A model generated the notes under the pieces. It searched no databases and was not told the DNA's origin. It saw only the letters and a program-made list of their open reading frames with translations. 64,000 nucleotides of DNA from Flavimaribacter sp039888615 (GTDB lineage Bacteria; Pseudomonadota; Alphaproteobacteria; Rhizobiales; Rhizobiaceae): NCBI GenBank assembly GCA_039888615.1, contig JBDQQS010000001.1. One strand, written 5' to 3'. A program made the position numbers and the translations under genes. Positions within the stretch are counted from its first letter, which is position 1; each line of letters opens with the position of its first letter. Below, piece by piece: positions 18,500-26,450 of this stretch.

Positions 18500-19737
18500 G
18501 CCTCGTTTCCGTCGAGGACGCCCGAAGCCGCATTCTCGCCGATGCCGAGACGGTTGAAGAGCGCGAAAGCGTCAGGCTCGCCGATGCAGCTGGCCGGATA
18601 TTGGCCGAAGATCTCGTCGCGCGACGCTCGCAACCGCCCTTCTCGGCCTCGGCCATGGATGGCTACGCCGTTCGCGCCGCTGATGTCGAAACCACGCCCG
18701 TCGAATTGACCATCATCGGTCAGGCGCCAGCCGGTCACCGTTTTGAAGGCTCGGTCAATTCCGGGGAAACAGTGCGCATTTTTACCGGCGCGCCGCTGCC
18801 TGATGGCGCTGACACGATTGTCATACAGGAAAACACCGAAACGCTCGGACCGGATCGCGTTCGGATAAACCAGGGCGCAAGCAAGGGTGTCTACATCCGT
18901 CCGGAAGGCCTCGACTTCGCCGCCGGCGACGTGGTGCTTCAAACCGGCGACACGCTGGACGCGGGACGCGTGACGGTCGCCGCTTCGATGAACTATCCGA
19001 GCCTGACCGTCAGACGACGGCCCCATGTCGCGATATTGGCGACGGGAGATGAACTGGTTCCGCCAGGATCGGATCCGAAGGCCGACCAGATCATTGCTTC
19101 GAACGGCTTTGGCGTGGCGGCGATTGCGCAAGCCGACGGCGCGACGGCGCTGGATCTCGGCATCGCCGTGGATACGCGCGCCTCCATTGAGGAGGCTATC
19201 GACCAGACCTTGCAAAGCGGAGCCGATATTCTGGTGACGCTTGGCGGCGCATCCGTCGGCGATCACGATCTCGTTCAGGAGACGCTCGTCGCGCGGGGCA
19301 TGGAACTCGATTTCTGGCAGATCGCCATGCGTCCCGGCAAGCCGCTCATGTATGGCCGCCTGGAGCATCTGCATGTTCTGGGATTTCCAGGCAACCCGGT
19401 TTCAAGCCTCGTCTGTTCGCACCTTTTCCTGCGCCCCCTGATAGCGCGTCTTAGCGGAAACGCCGCGCCGGATCTGGAACGGCCTGCCGTTCTCGGGAAG
19501 GATCTTCCGGCTAATGACCGACGCGAGGACTATCTGCGCTCGAAAATCGAACGCGGGCCAGACGGAGATCTGATCGCCCTGCCCTTCGACCGGCAGGATT
19601 CCTCCATGACCCGGGTCTTCGCGCAATCCGACTGTCTGACGATCCGCGCCCCATTCGCGGAACCGGCAAAGAAAGGCGACCCCTGTCGGGTCATCCTTTT
19701 GAGGGAGACGGTCCCTGGCAAACCGCCGCTTCAATAA
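18496..19737 (+). CDS. moeA: Molybdopterin molybdenumtransferase
   Basis: 413 residues; inserts molybdate into adenylylated molybdopterin. Recognised by SAMDGYAVRAADV near residue 52, GDELVPPG and IIASNG, the MoCF-binding segment TLGGASVGDHD and MRPGKPLMYG with GFPGNPVSS. Last gene of the ppiD-moeA run. In relatives lexA usually follows; here about 12 kb of accessory DNA intervenes. Confidence 0.97.
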   Translation: MSLVSVEDARSRILADAETVEERESVRLADAAGRILAEDLVARRSQPPFSASAMDGYAVRAADVETTPVELTIIGQAPAGHRFEGSVNSGETVRIFTGAPLPDGADTIVIQENTETLGPDRVRINQGASKGVYIRPEGLDFAAGDVVLQTGDTLDAGRVTVAASMNYPSLTVRRRPHVAILATGDELVPPGSDPKADQIIASNGFGVAAIAQADGATALDLGIAVDTRASIEEAIDQTLQSGADILVTLGGASVGDHDLVQETLVARGMELDFWQIAMRPGKPLMYGRLEHLHVLGFPGNPVSSLVCSHLFLRPLIARLSGNAAPDLERPAVLGKDLPANDRREDYLRSKIERGPDGDLIALPFDRQDSSMTRVFAQSDCLTIRAPFAEPAKKGDPCRVILLRETVPGKPPLQ

Positions 19738-19787
19738 AGGTCGACGAGCCGATATTGTTTTATGTTATTGTTTTTATTAAATATTTA

Positions 19788-19920
19788 CATCTGGCTTTGT
19801 TTCGGGAATCTGCAGATTCCCTAAACGTACTACAGATGCAGGCTCAAAAACGCCATCTGGCTTTGTTTCGGGAATTCGATCATTTCCGAGTATCGACCTC
19901 GTTGGCTTTGTTTCGGGAAT
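19788..19920. repeat. Triplicated 18-22 bp direct repeat downstream of moeA
   Basis: Two identical 22-bp copies (19788-19809 and 19854-19875) and a third sharing the last 18 bases, TGGCTTTGTTTCGGGAAT (19903-19920). Repeat spacing is 66 and 45 bases, both multiples of three. The first copy runs into a perfect 18-bp palindrome (19804-19821, GGGAATCTGCAGATTCCC); the other two are followed by weaker inverted arms. The 367 bases from 19738 to 20104 hold nothing else I can support: an open frame of 77 codons across it only reads the repeat as LALFRE three times and has no ribosome site. An insertion-sequence end, mini-transposon scar or binding-site cluster are all possible. Confidence 0.75.
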
Positions 19921-20104
19921 TCGTCAAATTCGACCTTTGCCTCAATAGAACGATCGCGAATTTGCCGACCGAACCAGCGATATCATAGCATAAATTCGTC
20001 GTCGGCGCATCAATAAGTTCCCGTAATGTTCGATTTCACAGCGCCCGCATCGGCGTCAATGGCAACTTCACAGACGCGTTTGCGGGAGGAGCAATTCTAT
20101 CGCC

Positions 20105-20527
20105 TTAACGCAACTGCCGCGTTCCTAAATCCTCATAAAAACGCAGGAGGTAGCCGTCAGGGTCGGCGACAACGAATTGCCGATTGCCGGATTCGACGTC
20201 TTGCACACGATACCATTTGTCTTCCGGTTCAAGATAAAGGGTAACTCCGTGTTGTCGAAGGGCTTCCACCATTTCCGAGATGGCCTTTACCCGAATTTGA
20301 ACGTTAAGCCCTTTGCCGAACGGATAGGCAAAAGGAAGGTGTCCGTCGTCAAAAGTGCGGCCGTCACCTATTTGATCGATCATTATCTCTGCCTTGCCAA
20401 GTGCGAGGTAGCAGAACCCCTCTTCCGGACGCTCATACAAGCAGACGAAGCCAAGAATGTCGCAATAGAAGGCTTTGGATTTTAGCCAATCCGACACGGC
20501 AAATTCTGGCACAAGCGCGTTGATCAT
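20105..20527 (-). CDS. VOC-family (glyoxalase/bleomycin-resistance-like) protein
   Basis: 140 residues, one vicinal-oxygen-chelate fold made of two beta-alpha-beta-beta-beta modules. It opens with LVPEFAVSDWLKSKAFYCDILGF in family style and ends with RQFVVADPDGYLLRF, which carries the usual late motif. Substrate unknown; bleomycin-binding and fosfomycin-type proteins share this pattern, so a resistance label would be guesswork. Neighbours give no functional hint. Confidence 0.8.
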   Translation of the reverse strand: MINALVPEFAVSDWLKSKAFYCDILGFVCLYERPEEGFCYLALGKAEIMIDQIGDGRTFDDGHLPFAYPFGKGLNVQIRVKAISEMVEALRQHGVTLYLEPEDKWYRVQDVESGNRQFVVADPDGYLLRFYEDLGTRQLR

Positions 20528-20544
20528 CGTGTTTATCCGACCCT

Positions 20545-20574
20545 CACTGTCGCCGCACGATATCGGCGACAGTG
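20545..20574. terminator. Strong hairpin between the AOC-like and VOC genes
   Basis: Perfect 11-bp stem CACTGTCGCCG / CGGCGACAGTG with an 8-base loop, 18 bases upstream of the VOC start and downstream of the allene-oxide-cyclase-like gene on the same strand. There is no T-run on either side, so it may be a terminator, an attenuator-like leader element or an operator. Confidence 0.5.
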
Positions 20575-20699
20575 TTCGTTCGTGACGTTGTCCGAAAGTA
20601 TCCAGCCCCCAATCCCGCCCGGCGTGTTGAGTGTTTGCGTGCCATCTACAAGCAGAAAAGGCATCTAGTTCTGGCCGGCGTTCACTGAATGTGAGCCGG

Positions 20700-21203
20700 T
20701 CAATCGCAATGGATGTCTATGCTGTAGATCATTCGCTTGCGATCGGCCTCAGGTCTGGATTCGATCGTTCCCTCTGCTCCGGCGAATATGCCGGTCCCTC
20801 CGAGAATTGCGTTCTCCTGGGATTTGTCGAACGAAGCAGCTTGTGTTTCGTGGGCATGATAGTTTGTGCGCAGGATGCCGAGGTAACTGATACTGCCGTC
20901 AGGAAACTCGAAGTGTCCGCTGAAGTGACCGACGCCGGCTTCGTCCTCGGTCGGGTTTGTGATTGTTTTCACGACCCATGTGAGGACGCCAATCTCCATA
21001 TCATTTTCATCGTAGATGACGCGTTTGCCAATGCGCTCATCGCCCGGACCGGTCCCGGGTTCGCCGAGATCGATAAATGTCATCGTCCGCTTGGCGTGAC
21101 CGATAACGGTAAACGGCTCGCACAATTGCGGCGCCTGCGCCCGGGCAAGCGGAACAGAAATCAGAAGTATTGCGATTGCGGCGAAAAATTTTTTTAAAAA
21201 CAT
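20700..21203 (-). CDS. Secreted allene-oxide-cyclase/dirigent-like barrel protein
   Basis: 167 residues with a signal peptide (MFLKKFFAAIAILL, cleavage after ARAQA). The mature part is beta-rich and has the GGTGIFAGAEG motif late in the chain, which resembles the GGTG/GIF motif of allene oxide cyclase and dirigent barrels. Bacterial members are poorly characterised and no substrate can be named. Preceded on its strand by the end of the paa operon about 100 bases away. Confidence 0.6.
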   Translation of the reverse strand: MFLKKFFAAIAILLISVPLARAQAPQLCEPFTVIGHAKRTMTFIDLGEPGTGPGDERIGKRVIYDENDMEIGVLTWVVKTITNPTEDEAGVGHFSGHFEFPDGSISYLGILRTNYHAHETQAASFDKSQENAILGGTGIFAGAEGTIESRPEADRKRMIYSIDIHCD

Positions 21204-21307
21204 ATCTGCGTGGACTCCATTGGGTTTATACCACCGCGGAGACTAGTTCAGCCTTAGGCTGAATGACAGATATTTTCCTCTATTGATTGCACAAAAGGCC
21301 GCACGGA

Positions 21308-22393
21308 TCACACGTCGTCAAAATCGAGGACGACTTTCTCCGTCAACGGACGTGCCTGACAGGACAGGATGTAGCCGGCGTCGAGTTCCCAAGGCTCCAG
21401 CGAATAGTTTTCGGCCATTTCGACCTTGCCTTCGACAAGCTTGCAACGGCAGGTGCAGCACATGCCGCCCTTGCAGGAATAGGGCAGTTCGATGCCCTGA
21501 CGATGCGCGGCGTCGATGACATTGCCGTCGGCGCCCTCCATCGAAAACGTTGACCGCACGCCGTCCATTACGGCTTCGACCGACACGCCCTTGCTGTGCG
21601 CCTCGGATGGCGGAGGAACGACGCCCTTTTTCGCTGCGGCGCCTCCATCGGCCGGGGTGAACAACTCGAACCGGATGCGATCCGGCTTCACGCCCAGATC
21701 TTCCAGCACCCGACGCGCGTCATCGATCATGTCGCCAGGGCCGCACAGAAAGACTTTGGTTGCGGACCGCGGATCGAACAGCTTGTTCTCCGCGAATTTG
21801 CGAATCCGGTCCGCATCGATCCGACCATGCAGAATGTCGACGTCCTGCGCCTCCCGGCTCAGCACATGCACCAGGGTGAAGCGGTCTATGAACCGGTCCT
21901 TGAGATCCTCAAGTTCTTCGCGGAATATCACCGAATTGCGGTCACGATTGCCATAGAACAGCGTGAAGGTGCTGGCAGGTTCACGGGCCAGCACGGATTT
22001 GACGATCGAAAGCACCGGCGTGACGCCGGACCCCGCGGCGAAGGCCACATAGTCGTTGCGGGCGGCCGGATCAGCCGCGTTCGTGAAGCGCCCCAGCGGC
22101 GGCATCACATCAATTTCCATACCCACTTCGAGATTGTCATTGGCGAAGCCGGAGAACACGCCGCCATCCACGCGCTTGATAGCCACGCGCAGATCACCGT
22201 CATCGATTCCGCTGCAGATAGAATAAGTTCTGCGTAGATCCTCATCCGCAATCTTGGCGCGGAGCGTGAGATACTGACCAGGCACGAACACAAAACGCTC
22301 CCTGGCCTCCTCCGGCACGTCAAAACTGACGGAGACTGCGTCGGGCGTTTCGCGAACGATATGCTTGATCTTCAGTGGGTAAAACTGCGCCAT
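21308..22393 (-). CDS. paaE: Phenylacetyl-CoA epoxidase, reductase subunit PaaE
   Basis: 361 residues. The N-terminal ferredoxin-reductase part binds FAD (RRTYSICSG) and NAD(P)H (VAFAAGSGVTPVLSI). The C-terminal part is a plant-type 2Fe-2S ferredoxin with cysteines in YSCKGGMCCTC (C-x4-C-x2-C) and a fourth in YILSCQARP. It passes electrons from NADPH to the PaaA di-iron centre. Last gene of the paa operon, 10 bases after paaD. Confidence 0.95.
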   Translation of the reverse strand: MAQFYPLKIKHIVRETPDAVSVSFDVPEEARERFVFVPGQYLTLRAKIADEDLRRTYSICSGIDDGDLRVAIKRVDGGVFSGFANDNLEVGMEIDVMPPLGRFTNAADPAARNDYVAFAAGSGVTPVLSIVKSVLAREPASTFTLFYGNRDRNSVIFREELEDLKDRFIDRFTLVHVLSREAQDVDILHGRIDADRIRKFAENKLFDPRSATKVFLCGPGDMIDDARRVLEDLGVKPDRIRFELFTPADGGAAAKKGVVPPPSEAHSKGVSVEAVMDGVRSTFSMEGADGNVIDAAHRQGIELPYSCKGGMCCTCRCKLVEGKVEMAENYSLEPWELDAGYILSCQARPLTEKVVLDFDDV

Positions 22394-22403
22394 CGCCTGA
22401 TCC

Positions 22404-22925
22404 TCAAAGGCATTTGAAATAGTCGAACGGCTCGAGGCACGTTCGGCACCGGTAGAGCGCCTTGCAGGGCGTTGAACCGAACTCGCTTATGCGTTCTGTG
22501 TCTTCCGAACCGCACAGGGGGCAATTGACCGCGGTTTCCCCGAACAGGGCGCGTATGGAATTGGACGCCTTCACGGGCGGCGCGATGCCGAAGTCGCGCA
22601 GCTTTTCGCGGCCCTCCGCTGTGATCCAGTCTGTCGTCCAGGCGGGGCTCATCACGCTCTCGACCCGCACGTTGTCGAACCCGTCTCTCTTCAGCTCCTC
22701 CAGAACCATCTGCTCGATCAGTTGCGTGGCGGGACATCCGGAATAGGTCGGCGTGACCCTGGCTATGACGGCGCCGTCGTCGTCACATTCGACGCTGCGC
22801 AGGATTCCGAGATCGGCCAGGGTAACGACCGGAATTTCAGGGTCAGGCACCGCCGCCGCCACTTCCCATGCTCGACGGGAGCGGACATTCGACGGGTTCA
22901 GCGCATCTGCGACGACAACGCCCAT
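22404..22925 (-). CDS. paaD: Phenylacetyl-CoA epoxidase accessory protein PaaD
   Basis: 173 residues: a MIP18/DUF59 domain (VPDPEIPVVTLADLG, TPTYSGCPAT) and a C-terminal four-cysteine metal site (CPLCGSEDT, STPCKALYRCRTCLEPF). PaaD is thought to help assemble the iron-sulfur or di-iron centres of the epoxidase. Lies between paaC and paaE. Confidence 0.93.
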   Translation of the reverse strand: MGVVVADALNPSNVRSRRAWEVAAAVPDPEIPVVTLADLGILRSVECDDDGAVIARVTPTYSGCPATQLIEQMVLEELKRDGFDNVRVESVMSPAWTTDWITAEGREKLRDFGIAPPVKASNSIRALFGETAVNCPLCGSEDTERISEFGSTPCKALYRCRTCLEPFDYFKCL

Positions 22926-22932
22926 GGCATCC

Positions 22933-23688
22933 TCACCATTCGAGCCCGGGATAGGCGCGCTGCATGTATTGCAGTTCGCTCAGGAGATGTCCGAGATGTT
23001 CGGTATGGCGCCCTTCCCGTCCGCCAGACTGGTCGTAAGCCGCCTCGGGCGCTGCGAGATGCGCTTCGGCAAGCACGCCGTCGACCGTGCGCCGCCATTC
23101 GTCGCGCAATGCAGACGCGTCGACGCCGACGCCTTCGGAGACCATGGCGAGCGCAACATCATCCATCTCAAAGAGTTCGCCAGTGTAGATGAAGAGTTCT
23201 TCCAGCGCCGCGATCATGCGCCGGCGGCTCTCCTCCGTGCCGTCGCCCAGACGAATGACCCATTCCGCGGAATGGCGCAGATGGTAGGCGACTTCCTTCT
23301 CGGCCTTGGCGGCGATTGCGCGCAGATCGTCATCACCGGATTTCGCCATTTGACGCCAGAACGGCAGCATGAATGCGGAAAAATAGAATTGCCTGGCGAT
23401 TGCCCAGGCAAAGTCCCGGTTGGGTTGCTCCACCAGAAGCGCGTTGCAGTATTCGCGTTCCGGACGCAGGAAAGCCAGATCATCCTCGTCGCGGCCCTTG
23501 CCTTCGACCTTACCGGCACAGGTGTAAAGCGCCCTCGCCTGTCCGAGACAATCAAGGCCGATATTGGCGAGCGCAAGATCCTCCTCAAGGCTGGGCGCCT
23601 TGCCGCACCATTCGCCCAACCGCTGGCCGAGGATCAGGTGATCGTCGGCAAGTCTCAGCACATACCGGAACAGGTCGTCAGACATCAC
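22933..23688 (-). CDS. paaC: Phenylacetyl-CoA epoxidase structural subunit PaaC
   Basis: 251 residues, helical ferritin-like protein that pairs with PaaA but lacks its iron ligands. Recognised by the N-terminal LRLADDHLILGQRLGEWCG, LANIGLDCLGQAR and the central RQFYFSAFMLPFW region. Its start overlaps the paaB stop by 4 bases. Confidence 0.94.
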   Translation of the reverse strand: MMSDDLFRYVLRLADDHLILGQRLGEWCGKAPSLEEDLALANIGLDCLGQARALYTCAGKVEGKGRDEDDLAFLRPEREYCNALLVEQPNRDFAWAIARQFYFSAFMLPFWRQMAKSGDDDLRAIAAKAEKEVAYHLRHSAEWVIRLGDGTEESRRRMIAALEELFIYTGELFEMDDVALAMVSEGVGVDASALRDEWRRTVDGVLAEAHLAAPEAAYDQSGGREGRHTEHLGHLLSELQYMQRAYPGLEW

Positions 23689-23969
23689 ATGTTGCCCACT
23701 TCGTCGGGAATTTCATAGAAGGTCGGATGCCGGTAGATCTTCGTCGCCGTCGGCTCAAACATCATGTCCTTGTCCTGCGGGTCGGAAGCGACGATGTCGC
23801 TGGAGCGCACAACCCAGATGCTCTGGCCCTCGCCGCGACGGGTATAGACGTCGCGAGCGGCTTGCAACGCCAGCTCCGCATCGGCCGCGTGCAGCGAACC
23901 GGCGTGTTTGTGGTTGAGGCCGTTCCTCGCCCTGATGAAGACTTCCCAAAGTGGCGTCGTTTCGGTCAT
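23685..23969 (-). CDS. paaB: Phenylacetyl-CoA epoxidase subunit PaaB
   Basis: 94 residues beginning MTETTPLWEVFIRARNG, with HKHAGSLHAADAELALQ and IWVVRSSDI, all typical of PaaB. It bridges PaaAC dimers in the epoxidase. I chose ATG 23969 because AGGA is about 8 bases upstream; an ATG two codons earlier is also open. The longer open frame upstream lies inside the DUF3291 gene and is not used. Confidence 0.94.
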   Translation of the reverse strand: MTETTPLWEVFIRARNGLNHKHAGSLHAADAELALQAARDVYTRRGEGQSIWVVRSSDIVASDPQDKDMMFEPTATKIYRHPTFYEIPDEVGNM

Positions 23970-23979
23970 CGTCATTGTC

Positions 23980-24435
23980 CTATGCGCAGCGTTTTTCAAA
24001 CCAGGTCTTGAGATTGGGCAAACCTTCCCACCCGAAGGCATGATCACTCGGGCCATGGCGCCGCAGATGTTCAAGGCGGGCCATTGCCTCTGCGACCGTT
24101 GGCACAGTGTCTTCTTCGATACGCCACATCACGAAGTGGGCCTTGCCCATGGTCTCGAACCACTCGCCGCGACGGCCATAGACCTTGCGATGCACCGTGT
24201 TCCAGACGAAGTGTTCAAGGTCCTCCGCCGTTTCCCAGACGGAAAGATTGACGATCACATGCGGATCATTTTCCAGCGCGACAGTGTCGCCCGCTTCGTC
24301 GGCCAGACGCCAGACGAACCCCTCGCTGCGTTCGGCAAGCGCGTTGACGGCATCAAGTCTGTTGACGAAATCCGCCATGCGCGGATCGTCGAGATCGTAT
24401 CGGGTTCGGCCGATATTCAGTTCAGCCAGATGCAT
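23980..24435 (-). CDS. DUF3291 protein inserted between paaA and paaB
   Basis: 151 residues starting MHLAELNIGRTRYDLDDPRM. The pattern (DDPRMADFVNRLDAVNALAE, FVWRLADE, NLSVWETAEDLEHFV, MWRIEEDTVPTVAEA) matches DUF3291, a dimeric alpha/beta-barrel family related to antibiotic-biosynthesis monooxygenases. It sits 10 bases after paaA and 10 before paaB on the same strand, so it must be co-expressed with the epoxidase. The function is unknown; a role in handling reactive epoxide or quinone-like by-products is only a guess. Confidence 0.85.
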   Translation of the reverse strand: MHLAELNIGRTRYDLDDPRMADFVNRLDAVNALAERSEGFVWRLADEAGDTVALENDPHVIVNLSVWETAEDLEHFVWNTVHRKVYGRRGEWFETMGKAHFVMWRIEEDTVPTVAEAMARLEHLRRHGPSDHAFGWEGLPNLKTWFEKRCA

Positions 24436-24445
24436 GACGGCACTC

Positions 24446-25441
24446 CTATTCCGCGGCGATTTTTGCGGCTTCGGCCCGTTCGCGGCGTTTTTCGGCGTGC
24501 GCAAGCGCGGCTTCGCGCACCCAGGCGCCTTCGTCGTGGACACGGTTGCGATTGCGAAGCCTTTCCCGGTTGCAGGGGCCATCGCCCTTCACGACCCGCC
24601 AGAACTCGTCCCAGTCGATCTCGCCGTGATCATAGCTCTGCCGTTCCTCGTTCCATTTGAGGTCGGGATCCGGCACAGCCAAACCGAGAAACTCGGCCTG
24701 CGGCACTGTGGCGTTGATGAATTTGTCGCGCAGTTCGTCATTGGTGAACCGCTTGATCTTCCACGACATGGACTGGCTAGAATGAACGGAGCTTCCTTCG
24801 GAAGGTCCGAACATCATCAGCGACGGCCACCAGTAGCGGTCGAGCGCGTCCTGGGCCATGGCCTTCTGTTCGTCGGATCCGCGGGCGAGCGTCATCATGA
24901 TCTCGTAGCCCTGACGCTGGTGGAAGCTTTCTTCCTTGCAGACGCGAATCATGGCCCGCGCATAGGGGCCGAAGGAACACCGGCACAGGGGAATCTGATT
25001 CATGATGGCGGCGCCGTCGACCAGCCAGCCGATTGCGCCGATGTCGCCCCAGGTCAACGTCGGATAGTTGAAGATGGAGGAATACTTGGCGGCGCCCGAC
25101 AGAAGCTGATCGGTCATTTCCTCGCGGCTGACGCCGAGCGTTTCGGCCGCCGAGTAGAGATAGAGACCGTGACCGCCCTCATCCTGCACCTTGGCGAGCA
25201 ACGCCGCCTTGCGACGCAGCGTCGGCGCGCGCGTGATCCAGTTGCCTTCCGGCTGCATGCCGATGATTTCGGAGTGCGCGTGCTGTGAAATCTGGCGAAC
25301 CAGCGTCTTGCGATAGCCTTCCGGCATCGGATCGTTCGGTTCGATCTTCAATTCAGCGTCAATACGGTCCTGAAACGCCTGTAGAAAGGCTTCGTCTTCG
25401 TCGGTACGGCCGTCAGCGCCAATCAATCCCTGCGAATACAT
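24446..25441 (-). CDS. paaA: Phenylacetyl-CoA epoxidase catalytic subunit PaaA
   Basis: 331 residues. PaaA holds the di-iron site that inserts one oxygen atom into the ring of phenylacetyl-CoA. Typical segments include RQISQHAHSEIIGMQPEG, KVQDEGGHGLYLYSAAETLG (iron ligands in ExxH patterns), EESFHQRQGYEI and WEFWRVVKGDGPCN-like sequence near the C-terminus. A promoter and inverted repeat are visible just upstream, so paaA can start its own transcript. Confidence 0.95.
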   Translation of the reverse strand: MYSQGLIGADGRTDEDEAFLQAFQDRIDAELKIEPNDPMPEGYRKTLVRQISQHAHSEIIGMQPEGNWITRAPTLRRKAALLAKVQDEGGHGLYLYSAAETLGVSREEMTDQLLSGAAKYSSIFNYPTLTWGDIGAIGWLVDGAAIMNQIPLCRCSFGPYARAMIRVCKEESFHQRQGYEIMMTLARGSDEQKAMAQDALDRYWWPSLMMFGPSEGSSVHSSQSMSWKIKRFTNDELRDKFINATVPQAEFLGLAVPDPDLKWNEERQSYDHGEIDWDEFWRVVKGDGPCNRERLRNRNRVHDEGAWVREAALAHAEKRRERAEAAKIAAE

Positions 25442-25469
25442 GGAAGCGTGCTCCTCATCCTCGCTCCAA

Positions 25470-25513
25470 TTTATATGTTACGAAATATAATAATTCAATG
25501 GTTTTTTCGTAAC
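25470..25513 (-). promoter_or_regulatory. paaA promoter with 9-bp inverted repeat (probable PaaX operator)
   Basis: On the minus strand, TTGAAT (rc of 25493-25498) and TATAAA (rc of 25470-25475) are 17 bases apart, a good sigma-70 promoter. Arms GTTACGAAA and TTTCGTAAC (25505-25513 and 25477-25485) form a perfect 9-bp inverted repeat with a 19-base spacer around the -35 box; one arm lies between -35 and -10. The paaX stop is 4 bases upstream. Assignment to PaaX is inference from position. Confidence 0.65.
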
Positions 25514-25516
25514 GAA

Positions 25517-26419
25517 TTACGCGGACGGCGCGCGAAATCTGCGACTGATATCGATTGCAGGCGGTTCGAGCGTCCTGTCGCCGGATCGTTTGCACTCGTC
25601 GAGCCAGCGTTCGCTTGCCCCGGCGATGGCGCTGTAGATGGACGACGCGATCCGGCGCGCTTCATCCGCCTTCCAGGCGTCCGGCGTCAGTTCCGGCGGC
25701 AGGTTGGGATCGCGCAGGGCGGCGCGGCGGAATGCATGGATCAACAGCGTACGGGCCGCCATGGATGACAACGGATCCAGATCGTTCTTCGCGCGCAACG
25801 CAACGTCGAGCGGGCGAAAATCCTGCGCAAAGGACGCATAGGAGCGCTGCGCGTCGACCTCCGACCAGGCTTTTTCGATCAAGGCGCCGACATTGGAATC
25901 CTCACGAAGGCGCGCCGAGAAGATGAACTCGTGCGGTTGCGCCGCGATGGATTCCGCGCCATCCGAGGGACGCAGGAACAGACCGCGCGACAGGGCGCCG
26001 AAACCGGCGGATTGCAACGCCGAGCGCCGCGCCTCACGCTTCCGGTCGTTTGGGCCATTCGAAAGGATGATTGTCCACTGACCGTCCCAGGACACGGGAC
26101 CGGGCGCATAGATCCGGGTCGTCGCCTCGGCGAATTCAACCTGACCGGCTTCGGCCAGACGGTAATAGCTGTTGCGTCCCTCGCGGATGCGCAGCAACCA
26201 TCCGTCTGAGGTCAGGCGCGACATGGCGGCGCGCAGCGCGCTTGGTTCGACGCGTAGTCGGGACATCAATTCCTGGAGGGATCCGAGCCAGAGTTCGCCA
26301 CCGCGCGGATTGACGGCGTCGCCGAAAATCGTGATGACCAGCGACCAGACGCGGATGCGCTCCTGCCCGTGAAAGGCGTCTATCAATCGTTCAAGATGGC
26401 TGTGTGCGGCTTCGCTCAT
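25517..26419 (-). CDS. paaX: PaaX-family phenylacetate regulator
   Basis: 300 residues from ATG 26419. N-terminal winged helix (LWLGSLQELMSRLRVEPSAL, AAMSRLTSDGWLL), then the PaaX central domain and C-terminal domain (WSEVDAQRSYASFAQDFRPL, MAARTLLIHAFRRAALRDPNLP). The family represses paa genes and is released by phenylacetyl-CoA. It lies between paaK and paaA within the operon. Confidence 0.92.
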   Translation of the reverse strand: MSEAAHSHLERLIDAFHGQERIRVWSLVITIFGDAVNPRGGELWLGSLQELMSRLRVEPSALRAAMSRLTSDGWLLRIREGRNSYYRLAEAGQVEFAEATTRIYAPGPVSWDGQWTIILSNGPNDRKREARRSALQSAGFGALSRGLFLRPSDGAESIAAQPHEFIFSARLREDSNVGALIEKAWSEVDAQRSYASFAQDFRPLDVALRAKNDLDPLSSMAARTLLIHAFRRAALRDPNLPPELTPDAWKADEARRIASSIYSAIAGASERWLDECKRSGDRTLEPPAIDISRRFRAPSA

Positions 26420-26450
26420 GCCGCACTTATCGCCGCGAAGAGCTGCGCGA

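Noticed and set aside
19788..19920. Possible CRISPR array
   Set aside because: Only three copies, unequal spacing, unequal repeat length and no cas genes nearby.
19755..19988. A 77-codon open frame over the triplicated repeat
   Set aside because: It starts at TTG with no ribosome site, and its only regularity is the translation of the direct repeat (LALFRE); treated as repeat DNA.
21247..21263. Short hairpin TTCAGCC-TTA-GGCTGAA after paaE
   Set aside because: Only 7 bp with no T-run; could be the paa terminator but too weak to list.
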